DNA of 64,000 nt from Uranotaenia lowii (lineage: Eukaryota > Arthropoda > Insecta > Diptera > Culicidae): contig NC_073692.1 of NCBI RefSeq assembly GCF_029784155.1, positions 236,362,503 through 236,426,502 on the forward strand, given 5' to 3'. A program made the position numbers and the translations under genes. Shown here piece by piece: positions 41,881-52,581 of the stretch (positions are counted from its first letter, which is position 1; each line of letters starts with the position of its first letter). The notes below the pieces were generated by a model. It was not told where the DNA came from. It did not search any database and was given only the letters and a program-made list of their open reading frames with translations.

Positions 41881-43180
41881 CATAACGAGCACCCAGGGCA
41901 TAATAAGCATACTTTTATTCTACATAAGTACACTCAGGCAAATTCTTATTATAAATTTCATAAGATGCGTCTTATGAACCGCTTTTTAGAGTGCATAATT
42001 GTTTTTCATAAGAGTCTTATGAAATTCTTTCAGTTTTTATAATAATATCGTATGAAAAATAGAAGAAACGGCATTGTGAAAAATTAATGAACACATTCAC
42101 TCATTCTATCAGTAATTTTTTTCATCGTCGTACGGATTTTCTAAATGGTAAGTTTGAGAAAAAGTTTATTTTTTATGACGCTGAAACATTTGAGAATTAA
42201 AATACTTTTTCATTCGTTTACTTTTCAGAAAATCACCGGCAAAATGCAAAAGGTCAAAGGACCGGATTGTAGGAAATATTGGTAATCAATAATAACGATG
42301 ATTATATATTTAGTTAATGTCACTGTGAGAACATAGATGACTATTAATAATGCAAAATGGGGAATATTACCTTACAGTGTAAACGAATCAGACGCACGCT
42401 CCTTGTTTTAAACTCAAAATTAAGTAGTTTTGGTTCAAAACAGCACCCGAATAGACTTGCACCGTGAAAAAACCATCAAGTTCATAATCACAAAACCATG
42501 AATTTGATGGTTTACACCATGACTTTTACGATCCACGATACCGTGAATACACATTGAAGTTCATTGTTTTCGACCATACATTTCATCGTTTTGGCGAAAA
42601 TAACCATGAAAAAGAGGTATTGTTATGCAGCGTGACCATGAAAAAAATAGCGATTTCCCATACATTCGGAAGCTCAAAAATATGAAGTTCATTGTGATAA
42701 CAGCTTCCACTTTTTCATAGTAAAACCATGAAAATCCGTTTATTTTCAATGTTTTCACGAAGATGGAAGTCAAGGGCAATTGATGGTACGAAATATGTGT
42801 TTTACCATACAATTTCATGGTTTACCATCAATAATTTAAACTTTCATGTATTGGAATAGTTTGTTAAAGTTATCACTCATTTCAAGGAATTTTATTCATA
42901 ATTGATCGTGCTTTTAAAAAACTTGGTTTATGTTTATCACAAAGCACGATCAATCGGGAATAATATTTCTTGAAACAAGGAATAACTTTAGCAAGCTTGT
43001 TCGTTTTGAGATTTCTTACGAGTCACTTGTCAAAAAACAAATTTTGATTTTAATGATTTATGTTGTTGTTAATCATTTTAATTTTATAAACTTTGTTCTT
43101 TCCACCAATTTTTTTACACTTAACACTTTCCAAAAATATTCACAATTTTATGATTCCCTGCAATGCGTTCGGAACCCGTT

Positions 43181-43662
43181 TTAAATGTTTTCCGCACAGC
43201 TCCGACCTGCTGCAAATGAATTTCCGGCTAGGTGAATCAGCACCCGCTTTTCATGCAGGCTGGGGAACAGCAAGTCCATCAGCCTAAAAACCGAAAACAA
43301 ATAATTAACCAGAGATATCAAAACAATTTTCAGAAAAAAAAATGTTGAGCTTTATTTGAGCACGGGACGAATAACGCAACATTTTTGCTAACTCTGATGA
43401 GAAAAACTGGAAAAAATACTTACGACAGATGCTCCCGGACTTGATACTCTGTATTCCTATTAGAAGTCTCCGGGGGAACTTTACCGGGAGCCTGCCTGTA
43501 ACCGGATCCGTAGAGAAGCATCTAGAATAATATGTACATTAAAAAATACAGCTCGGAAAAACACAAGTAAATTAAAAAGCTACTCACCATCCAAGATATT
43601 TTGCGCTGCTTGCCATAAAGAAAATTTACCGAAAATTGTTCGCCAAAATGGGGGAAAATCAT
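43181..43662 (-). CDS. Three-exon hypothetical gene (91 aa) inside the TIR element
   Basis: Exons 43662-43588, 43521-43424 and 43283-43181 are joined by GTGAGT...CTAG and GTAAGT...TTTTTAG introns, with one open frame of 92 codons including the stop. The sequence reads MIFPHFGEQFSVNFLYGKQR, MLLYGSGYRQAPGKVPPE and LMDLLFPSLHEKRVLIHLAG in successive exons. A CCGTGTAG acceptor upstream of 43690 could add a further 5' exon. No domain is recognised. Three in-frame exons with good splice sites argue that it was a real gene. Confidence 0.45.
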
Positions 43663-43872
43663 TTGCCACGAGGCACACGTCAAAAAAAATCTACACGGAA
43701 AATTATCATTACTCAAAAGCAAATTTATTTATATGCGTTTGAATTGTAATTTTACCGTGAACAACATTGTGACGATGGTATTTATTCATTGGAAAGTTAT
43801 TGTGAAACCATGCTCCGGGTAAATTCGAATATTATGAAAAACTATGAGAGAACCATAAACTTTACTGTTGTT

Positions 43873-44000
43873 GCGTTGTAACTGTTATAAGCTAGCGATA
43901 TTTCTACATCAAGTACTCTGCAAATTTCTCTGAACGCATACAAAGAAATTTGCAGAGTACTTGATGTAGAAATATCGCTAGCTTATAACAGTTACAACGC
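43873..44000. repeat. Perfect 57-bp palindrome at the 5' end of the Jockey-like LINE
   Basis: Arms 43873-43929 and 43944-44000 are exact inverse copies separated by 14 bases. The right arm is coding LINE sequence (KEICRVLDVEISLAYNSY); the left arm is its inverted duplicate. Confidence 0.92.
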
Positions 44001-45165
44001 AAGAGTAGAGAGCAATATTAAATCCGATCCTAAAACCTTCTTTAGCTATGCAAATGAAAAAATGAAAACATCTAATTTTCCATCACGTATGCAGTTTGAA
44101 GACTTTGATGGATCTGACAGTGAGGAGATTTGTAACCAGTTTGCTCGTTTTTTTCAAAATATTTACAAAAAATCTAATGCTTCTCCAGACTTAAATTATT
44201 TTTCTTATCTTCCTGAACGAGTAAATGACGTTAGTGTTGAAAATATTACTGTGCAAGAAATTTTAAGTTCCCTCAATAGTCTTGATGACAAAAAAGGTCC
44301 AGGTCCTGATCAAATACCTCCACTATTACTTAAAAAATTTGCTACTTCATTTGTTAATCCACTATTTTGGCTGTTCAATTTATCTCTTAAATCAGGAGTC
44401 TTTCCGATAGCATGGAAAAAGTCATTTTTAATCCCAATATTTAAATCTGGTAAACGATCAGACATAAAAAATTATCGAGGCATTGCTATTATCTCATGTA
44501 TCCCAAAGATGTTTGAGGCGATTGTGAATCAAAAGATGTTCAATCAAGTAAATAATCGCATCTCCAATAACCAACATGGCTTTTTCAAAGGTAGATCAAC
44601 ATCTACCAACCTATTAGAATTTGTGAACTTCTCGCTTGGAGCTATGGACAGATGTAATTTTGTTGAAACTTTATATACAGATTTTAGTAAGGCGTTTGAT
44701 AGAGTTGACATTTCATTGCTACTTTTTAAACTAAAACGTATAGGATTATCAACTTCACTTTTAAAATGGATCGAGTCATATTTGTCGGATCGAACGCAGG
44801 TAGTCCGTTTTAAAGGAAAAATCTCGACAGAAATACAGGTCACTTCTGGTGTTCCACAAGGATCTCACTTGGGCCCCTTGTTATTTATAATTTTTGTAGA
44901 CGATGTCAATTTAGTATTAAATAGCGTCAAAGTACTCATTTATGCCGACGATATGAAACTGTACATGGAGATACGTAACAGAATGGATTTACAGCATTTT
45001 CAGGATGATATTGATATTTTTTACACTTGGTGTGCAAAAAGTCTGCTAGATCTCAATATTAAAAAGTGCAACATTATATCTTACTCTAGAAAACTGAACC
45101 ATCATGATTTTAATTTTACTTTAGGGCAGCAGCAGATTGAAAGATGTAACAAAATTAGGGACCTA
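44001..45165 (+). pseudogene. Jockey-like reverse transcriptase, 5' part
   Basis: The linker (YNSYNARVESNIKSDPKTFF) and RT motifs follow in order: DKKGPGPDQIPPLLLKKFA, NYRGIAIISCIPKMFE, TLYTDFSKAFDRVD, SGVPQGSHLGPLLFIIFVDD and the catalytic LIYADDMKLY. The frame is open up to KIRDL, where the TA-flanked element enters. The endonuclease is absent through 5' truncation. Confidence 0.85.
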
Positions 45166-46376
45166 CACTGAACCAAATCTGGAAATAAAATCTACTAGGT
45201 CATTCCAATAATTTTTAAAGTTAATCGCTCATATACAAAGTAATGATTTATCCTGTACAAGTTATTGGAAAATTCAATAGATTCTGCAAGTGTATTTTAT
45301 CGAAGAAAAACATACTAAAAAGTATAGGAAAATCTAATGAATACCATGAGCTTAATAATCTTAATCAAATGTATTAGAAAATCCTTTAATTTTCAAATGT
45401 TCATATTCATATAGAATTTATATTTTGCATATCTGATAAATTTACTAACAATTCGCATCGACTCGACATCGACTGATTTGTAAGGTTTGGTTTGGTAAGA
45501 AAACCTGTAAAATGGCCAAAAAAGTACTGAAAACTGTACGCACCGAGGCCGAAACATCGCTAGCGATGAAGGTAAGTGGAAAAACTGTTTTATATAGCGA
45601 TAATTTTAATTTTTTCTACCCCCCGTACAGCTCGCATTAGATGCGAAAAAAAACTCTACCATCCGGCCGGACAAACGCCGGAACTGTTCCAGCGCCGAAC
45701 GAGGTGAAAACTGGGCAGAAACGACCATGCATTCACATCATGAACAGCAGGAGCAATATACTTGGCGGAAAAAAACATCACTCGTCCAGTTCCTCAATCA
45801 TGATTGCGGAAACATAATCACAACATTCCGAAGGCTGGAGGAAGAGATCAGCACCACAGAAGCAGCTACCAGGAGCCAGTTTTTTTCACCGACGGCGGAA
45901 GCGCACTAAGCCGTCGATGATCGTATCACCATCGCCACCAACAGCGGCAACAGCAGCACCACCAGCGACAACAGCAGCACCACCAAATCCAAAAGCAGAT
46001 ATCCGCCGGAAACGTTTATCGCATCGCATCACCCCACCCGATGTAAGTTATTGTCATTTTTTCTTCTTCCACGGTGTAAGTGTATAGGAGATATAAATAA
46101 AATATTATAATGCTTCAAGCCCAGATGTTTTATTTTTCATAACAAATCCATTTAAAAATCGCAAGTAGAATTAAATACACTCATTTCATTGTCCAGAATA
46201 ATCATTTTTACCAAATTACGATTATATTACTTTCACTGGAAATTCCTATAAAATTTATCGGAACGCTAAACTATATGCGCAAAATTTTGCGCTCATCTAT
46301 AAAAAGTATTGGATTTTCTAGTAGTGCAAAAATACTAAAATTCCCAATACTGTTTATAGCCCGATTTTGTTCAGTG
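45166..46376. mobile_element. CAC-terminated, TA-flanked TIR element with a two-exon gene
   Basis: Ends CACTGAACCAAATCTGG (45166) and CACTGAACAAAATCGGG (complement, ending 46376), with TA at 45164-45165 and 46377-46378. Removing the element and one TA leaves the LINE frame RDLGVILD intact, which proves both boundaries. 1211 bp, no transposase. Confidence 0.85.
45512..45909 (+). CDS. Two-exon hypothetical gene (112 aa) carried by the CACTGAAC element
   Basis: Exon 1 (45512-45571) reads MAKKVLKTVRTEAETSLAMK and ends AAG|GTAAGT. Exon 2 (45631-45909) begins after CCCCCCGTACAG with LALDAKKNSTIRPDKRRNCS and continues in frame, His/Gln-rich (MHSHHEQQEQYTW), to a stop. An AATAAA lies near 46098. The N-terminus is basic. 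No known domain is seen. A further GTAAGT at about 46041 hints at alternative 3' splicing. The coding case is moderate: good intron, frame kept, base composition above the AT-rich surroundings. Confidence 0.5.
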
Positions 46377-46378
46377 TA

Positions 46379-46993
46379 GGTGTAATACTGGACACCAAAC
46401 TAACTTTTATTGAACATTTTAACACGATTATTAATAAAGCTTTCAGTATGTTAGGGTTTATCAAAAGATTCTGTTATCACTTTAAGGACCCTTATACAAT
46501 AAAAACACTTTTCATATCGTATGTAAGATCTATACTCGAATATTGTAGTGTAGTTTGGTGCCCGTATCAGCCCACTCATGTTACAAGAATAGAATCGGTT
46601 CAAAAACAATTTCTACTGTTTGCACTAAGAAAGCTGGGCTGGAGTTCCACTTTAATTCTTCCATCATATGAAGCACGATGCATGTTAATCAATATTGAAA
46701 CGCTTGAAAAACGAAGAGACGTTGCTATGATTTCCTTTGTTAACGATATTATCTCCCAACGTGTAAAATCAGAATACTTGTTAGAAAACTTGAACTTTTA
46801 CACACCCTCACGCATACTAAGAACCAGAAACTTATTTCAAGCTGAGTCTCAACGAACCATGTACGCCAGCAACAAACCTGTAAACCAAATGATGAAAACT
46901 TATAATCAATATTGTGTACATATTGACATAACCATGTCCAGAGCTGCAATAAGAAAAGTGTTAAACAGAAGACATTTACAAAATAGTGGTTAA
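46379..46993 (+). pseudogene. Jockey-like LINE ORF2, 3' part
   Basis: Continues the RT frame after the nested element: GVILDTKLTFIEHFNTIINK, then the C-terminal region typical of Jockey (SYVRSILEYCSVVWCPYQPT, RIESVQKQFLLFALRKLGW), ending at 46991. No RNase H, as usual for this clade. Confidence 0.83.
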
Positions 46994-48135
46994 GACAATT
47001 TTTGTATGAGCAAATTGTAAACGTAGTCTACAACTGATTGACGAAATAAATAAATAAACTGTTAGTTTGAATATTATGGTTATTTCACAATACAAAATAA
47101 TTTCTCAAGATTGAGAATTAACGTTGAAATTCATCGTTAACGATGCAAATCGTTGTTTAGTCATTGTTGTATCATAGTTTTGGTCTATTCGGGCACTTCA
47201 GTTGTAGCCCTCAACTTTGAGTAAGACTGAGCAAACGCAAAAACTAAGTTCTGACTGGCATACTCAAACCTAAGTTCGAAAGCGAGTTCCATTTTTTGAA
47301 CTTTCTTTATGCCTTGATTCGTAGCTACCCAAAATGCAGTTCTCGCAGCCGAACTCGCAAAGTGCTTTCAGTTCAACACACGCGAGGAGGGTTCAATTTT
47401 TAGTTCATTAGATCGATCTCAGTTTTGCTGCTTCGCCGAAGGAAAAATGGGATTAGTTTGAGTTCGCAGTTCGAACTTCCTTTTGAACCATCGCAAGGAG
47501 GAAAAAAGGAACTCAACTTTAGTTCATACAATCGAACTATGATTTGACCACGGTCAAACAGCGCTTCAGTGGCAGCCCTCAGCTTTGAGTTTGATTGGGC
47601 AGTAGCGAAACTAAGTTCTGACAAGCATACTCAAAACTAAGTTCAAAAGCGAGTACCATTTTTTGAACCGTTTTTTATGCCCTTGTTCGTAGCTACCTGA
47701 AATGCAGCTCGGCAGAAATGGCACGAATGGGATTAGTTTTGAGTTCGCAGTTCGAACTCCATTTTGAACAATCGCGAGGAGGAAAAAGGGTACTTAACTT
47801 TAAGTTCATAGAATCGAACTATGTTTTGAACCTCGGTCGTACTTAATTTTGAGTTTAAAAAAAGGAGCGTGCGCTCACCAACGAAAGAGAGGAATGGCTC
47901 TTCAAGAACCCAAAGAATGTTCACCACGAGAGAGTGGAAGAATGAGCAAAGTCGTGCCGCGTGCGTCTCTGCGTGGCGCGTGTGTCTTTACGTCTTCAGT
48001 TAGTAGAAAGATGTAATGAAGTACGGATGTTTTGTAAATCGTCAAAACCGAAAGTACAATTTTCAAAAAGAATAAAATGGCTTCCGGACGCGTTGGTTTT
48101 GGCATGCTGAAAAATAGTCTGGATCAGTCACGACA

Positions 48136-48144
48136 ATGGCGCAG
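48136..48144 (+). other. Primer binding site-like ATGGCGCAG
   Basis: Directly follows the LTR end CACGACA at 48135; same as at 4847 and 7017. Confidence 0.6.
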
Positions 48145-48608
48145 TAAGTAGGTCCTACGGTTTTCTTAACAAACATGCATGTTAGAGGCCAAATAATGAT
48201 AGTGAGATAAAAGAAAATGTTGCCTTTTTAGTTACAAAAGAATTTAGCTCGTTCAAAAAAAGTGTTCATTTTGATTAAGATTTTCAAGAGGTTTGAAAAG
48301 TAAATTTAAAAAAATAACTAAGTTCCTACGAGACGTAGCTATTTGAACTTAGTCTTGTCGGGGAGTAAAGTGTTCTTCAAAATTTAATATTACAAAATGA
48401 GTAAGGATCAGAGTTCATAAAGCATGGTTATTTCAAGAAAATTAAAAAAAAAATACTTCAGTTTTTTTTTTGTAAATTCTTTATTTGAAACGGCTCATAC
48501 CTTTAGGCTTTAAGGAGCCAAACCCCTTTTTTTACAATAGTTTGTTTACTTCTAGTTCACTTTTTTAAAGAAAAGAAAATAGATAGGGAAATATGAAAAT
48601 AAAAAGAA

Positions 48609-48937
48609 TTATAGACGAAGATCAATAGCTTTGAGGAAAAGATATATTTCGAACATGTAGTCCAAGTCTATCACTGCCAGCACATCTCTCACTGGAACAT
48701 AGGGTGGTTTTCCTCGGGCCCGAAGGGAGTCTATCAAATTCGTTCTAGCGACAAGATGGACCTCGCACGACCAAACAATATGCTCGATGTCGTGGTAACC
48801 TTGGCCGCAACTACACAAATTGCTGCCAGCAATATCAAAACGATAGAGTACCGCGTCTAAGGAACAATGATTGGACATGAGACGGGAAAATATACAAATA
48901 AAATCCCGACTCAAGTTTAATCTATTAAACCATGGTT
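48609..48937 (-). CDS. I-clade LINE ORF2, C-terminal end
   Basis: Reads KPWFNRLNLSRDFICIFSRL, then a Cys/His cluster (LCSCGQGYHDIEHIVWSC) and a stop at 48609. This zinc-binding tail follows RNase H in I-clade ORF2. It is separated from the RNase H part by the TAA-flanked element 48941-50820. Confidence 0.8.
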
Positions 48938-48940
48938 TAA

Positions 48941-50820
48941 GGTCGAATTCACAGTGAGCGCGAAGCGAAGTGCGAAGCGAATTTCTAATTCGCGCGAAAA
49001 ACCGCTTCTCATTGAAACACGTTGAAAAAAACATCGACCAGCCACAGTGCAAGCGAATTCTTGTGCGAAGACCCGGCTCGATCGCGTGAATTCATCCTGT
49101 TCATCCGGACATACACTGAAAATATTCTCTCGGATATTTTGTATCGCAAATGATTATTTATCAAAAAATCTTTTTCAAATGTTTATTTATTTCATTATCA
49201 TTGCCGTTTCTGTGTTGGTTATGAAAAATGCACGGTTTTTTAGCGTGGATTTTCACAAATAACGCGGTGTCAGTCTTTTTCAATTGAAACAAAATCTGAT
49301 GTTTTGATGTTTTAAACTGGCAATAAACGACCGGTGCCACAATATGTGTATAGGGCGAAGGGGCTGAACGGATAGAAGTTGGAATTCGTTGTCCGACGCC
49401 ATCTTGAAATCCAATATGTCCCCTTCTATTCAACTTTAAAATGCTGGAAGTGACTGAAAAGCATGAAACTCCCACATCTGGGTATTCGATGAAAGTGCTC
49501 AATAAGTAGAAGTCGAATTTGGCTGTTCGACGCCATCTTGAAATCAAAGATGGCGGTTTCCGCTTAATTCAAAGGGCAGTAAATAACTGAAAATCGCATG
49601 AATCATCCACAGTATAGGTAATTAGTAAAAGGGCTCAAAAAGTAGATGAAAAATGATTGACAAAAATTTAACAAAAGACTGAAAGAAATTAACAAAAATA
49701 TGACAAGTGTTAAAAAATAAAGTAATAATTACCAAAATATAACAAAACTGTGGTAAAAATATAAAAAACTATTACTACAATTTGACAAAGGACAAAAATT
49801 TGAAAGCACTATGACAAAAATATGACAAACAAAATAATGACAAATGACAAAACTTTGAATAAAACACGACTAATGTGCTGAAAAAATTATACCGAAAAAT
49901 ATAATAAATATTACAAAATTGGACCAAAATATGAGGAAAATTTCACATAAAAAGCAAAACTATGACAAATATGAAAAAATATGACAAAATTATAATCAAA
50001 ATTTGACAATAAAATGACCTGACAGAACTAATATATGGATAAATATTTGACAACTAATTTACAAAAATGACAAAGTAATAAAGAAAATTAACAATAAAAT
50101 AACAAAACTGACACATATATAAAACTATAAAAAAAATATTTCAAAGGTGGTAAAAATATGGCAAAAATTTTACATTAAATTGGAAAAAAAAATAAGACAA
50201 ATGGGCTAGAATATGACAAAGTTCTCAAAAAAATATTTTTATCACCTTTGCCATATTTTTCACAAAGTTTTGTCAGCGTTTCGTAATTTTTGTTGTCATA
50301 ATATTGTAAAATATCTTTTCATAATTTTGTTATATTTGTGTCTTAGTTTTGGTAGATTTGTTTTCATGCGATTTGCAGTCATTTGAAATATTTTAAAGTT
50401 GAGCGGAAGCCGCCGAATTGGATTTTAAGATGGCGTTTCATAGCGTCAGACTGCAAAATTCGACTTCTACTAGTTGATTCCTTTCACCTAATACCCACAT
50501 AATGGGTGTTTTATGCGATTTCAGCAGTTTTTTTGCCATTTTCGCCATCTTGGTTTTTCGGAATTAACTCGGAATTAACGCGGTTTTTTTTTGTGCGCGG
50601 TACGTATTCCCCGCTCACAGTTTTTATTCTGCAAATAAATTTGCAAAGATTTTTTCACGTGTGAATAATTTTTGCAAAACACAGAAGGTTTTTTTCAGTG
50701 TTGAACCACTTCGCAATTCGCGTGCACTGTGGCCGGCCTTCAAAAACGAACTTGCGAAATTCATCCGGTGAATGAATATTTCGCTTCGCAGTTCGCTTCG
50801 CGCTCACTGTGTTCGTACCC
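48941..50820. mobile_element. TAA-flanked TIR element (PIF/Harbinger-like) with long inverted arms
   Basis: Ends contain CACAGTGAGCGCGAAGCGAA in inverted orientation, with GGTCGAATT or GGGTACGAA outside. TAA at 48938-48940 and 50821-50823. The LINE frame closes exactly after excision. Inside is a second, long imperfect inverted repeat (GACGCCATCTTGAAATC near 49386 and 49531, complement near 50425) around a 0.7-kb degenerate array of TATGACAAAA words that switches strand near 50225. No transposase. Confidence 0.7.
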
Positions 50821-50823
50821 TAA

Positions 50824-51545
50824 GGCTTACCTTTGGGATAATCGAGTGGAACCACCGACCCTTGTCATCCTCGTCCCATTTGCGCTGCCAGTTGACAAGA
50901 GAGTTTTTTCGAACTAAAAAGTAAAATTCGTTGAAGGCGATTTCACGCTGATACGTGTCGCCTTCCATCGCCCCCACCTTTGCCAGAGAGTCTGCCTTCT
51001 CATTACCCTCTATCGAGCAATGGGAGGGAACCCAAACAAAGGTGATGGTAAAGCGACGTTTTGATAAAGCACTCAAACTATCCCGTATCTTCTCGAAGAA
51101 GTATGGCGAGTGCTTTCCCGGTTTTATTGAGCGAATTGCTTGAACAGAACTCAGACTATCCGTTACAATAAAGTAGTGCCCAAATGGCCTTGAAGCGATA
51201 CTGTCCAAAGCCCAATGAATTGCTGCTAACTCTGCTATATACACAGAGCATGGTGACTCGAGGCTGTAAGAGGCGCTAGATATTTCGTTGAACACTCCAA
51301 ATCCTGTTGATTCCTCTATAAGTGATCCATCAGTAAAGTACATTTTATCAGCATCGACGTGTCTATATTTAGCTTCGAAAATTCTTGGAATCAGAAGTGG
51401 ACGATGCGGATCCGTGATTCCACGAATTTCCTGCTGCATTGACAAATCAAACTGGACAGAAGAATTATCGTAGTCTGGGCTACAAACACGAGCGGGAGAA
51501 TACGAAGAAGGGTTTACCTGCATTGACATGAGGACATGGTATATA
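50824..51545 (-). CDS. I-clade LINE ORF2, RNase H domain
   Basis: Reads YFTDGSLIEESTGFGVFNE, SVYIAELAAIHWALDSIA, FIVTDSLSSVQAIRSI and VWVPSHCSIEGNEKADSLAK. These hold the D, E, D and final H/D residues of RNase H. It continues without a stop to the target of the TAA-flanked element. The upstream join to RT is at the TA target of the element 51546-52579. Confidence 0.88.
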
Positions 51546-52579
51546 CACACTAAGAATGCATTTATTCCTCTCGGGATAATGAACTTTCGAATCACAGGGA
51601 AATTGCACAGAGGTCGCGAAATTCGAAAGGAACTTCATCCGAATTACGTGACACTTCGTTTTCCCTGAAATCCAGGATGGGATTAAAACGAGTGCACAGG
51701 TACTCGAACCCTCGGCCTTAATTCAGGACAGCAATCTCCTGAATCACGTGAGATTCATCTAGAATCGCGCGTTTTTTGTTGGTGTGTGAGTGAGCAACCG
51801 TTGTGTATCCTTTTCTACCGCGTGTGTGTGTGTAATGTAGCGATAATTTTTTGTCAGTTTGGTTTCGGTCAGACAGTTATAAGCTCCTAAGCTATCAAGA
51901 CAAAGCTCATCGAAAAAGTTTGTCTTCTGGTAAGTTGAGATTGCTAATTTGGTAGTTCCTAATAAAAATTCTCGAAATGGTTTCCCCCTCCCAGATATCT
52001 TCGTTGGCAAACGCGACAGATCCTCCGGTTTTCTCACCACCCGCCCTAGTGGTTCAGAAGAATGCCCAGTCAGCACCGATTTTGACGACAGTTCAGCGCT
52101 TTGAACAACAGAATCTTCTTTTCGGGAATCACCAAACAACCAACGGCACTTCTTCCCAACCCGAGCCAATAACCATTTTGTAAAATGGCCCAGCAAAACT
52201 TAGGAAAACCAATCATCCAGCCGAGTGAAGTGAATTAGTGAGTATAATTGTATTGTGTTTAAAAAAAAGGTAAACAAATTTGTGTTAATAAATTGATTTA
52301 TTTGTGCATTAAATAGGTGTTTTTATTTAAAAACAATGAATTTTACACGATTGAGATTGATTAGAAAAAAGGAACCAGGGGAAACAAAACTTAGAATTCT
52401 CCTGAAAACCTCGAAAGGAAACCTTCTCGAATTCACAGGGAAACCCCGTTTCGACACTACAGGTGAATTTGACAGTTGTTTTCCTGAGCTGTTTTTCTGT
52501 CCCGAGATCGTCCTGTAATTTCAGCTGTTGAAAATACAGGACGAAACCGACCCGACCACAGGAGAAAAGATTAAGTGTG
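51546..52579. mobile_element. CAC-terminated, TA-flanked TIR element with a 68-codon frame
   Basis: Ends CACACTAAGAATGC (51546) and CACACTTAATCTTT (complement, ending 52579), with TA at 51544-51545 and 52580-52581. Excision restores the LINE frame (RFMSIYHVLMSMQ). 1034 bp. The subterminal regions share diverged inverted words such as TTTCGAA and CACAGGGAAA. A TCAGTT initiator-like site occurs near 51855. Confidence 0.82.
51977..52183 (+). CDS. Hypothetical 68-aa frame inside the CACACT element
   Basis: MVSPSQISSLANATDPPVFS starts a Ser/Pro/Gln-rich frame ending EPITIL. A donor CTG|GTAAGT at 51930 and acceptor CCCTCCCAG at 51986-51994 would splice out the ATG, so either the intron is retained or another start is used. 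A poly(A) signal AATAAA follows near 52289. No domain is recognised. Confidence 0.35.
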   Translation: MVSPSQISSLANATDPPVFSPPALVVQKNAQSAPILTTVQRFEQQNLLFGNHQTTNGTSSQPEPITIL

Positions 52580-52581
52580 TA

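Larger units (their letters stand above)
43873..47059 (+). mobile_element. Jockey-like LINE, 5'-truncated, with a snap-back 5' end
   Basis: RT coding at 44001-45165 and 46379-46993, a short 3' UTR and an AAATAAATAAATAA tail ending about 47059. Flanks ACTGTTGTT (about 43862) and ACTGTTAGTT (about 47060) look like a slightly diverged TSD. The RT is split by the TIR element 45166-46376. Confidence 0.85.
42447..47192. mobile_element. TIR element with CCGAATAGAC ends and 4-bp TSD
   Basis: CCGAATAGAC at 42447 and its inverse ending 47192 are flanked by GCAC (42443-42446, 47193-47196). The uninterrupted relative at 39895 has a single GCAC, which confirms the target. Its body has many ACCATGAA/TTCATGGT words and an imperfect hairpin at 42865-43000. 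It carries a three-exon gene on the minus strand. A Jockey-like LINE is inserted at about 43873-47059. The superfamily is not recognised. Confidence 0.6.
42391..47874. mobile_element. MITE with GCACGCTCC ends, inserted in the LTR
   Basis: Inverted ends (CGCACGCTCCTTGTTTTAAA near 42393, and its counterpart ending 47874). TCA at 42388-42390 and 47875-47877 may be a 3-bp TSD. The right part holds two tandem units, about 47194-47560 and 47561-47874, each starting TTCAGTKGYAGCCCTCA. Element 42447-47192 is nested inside. Confidence 0.65.
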
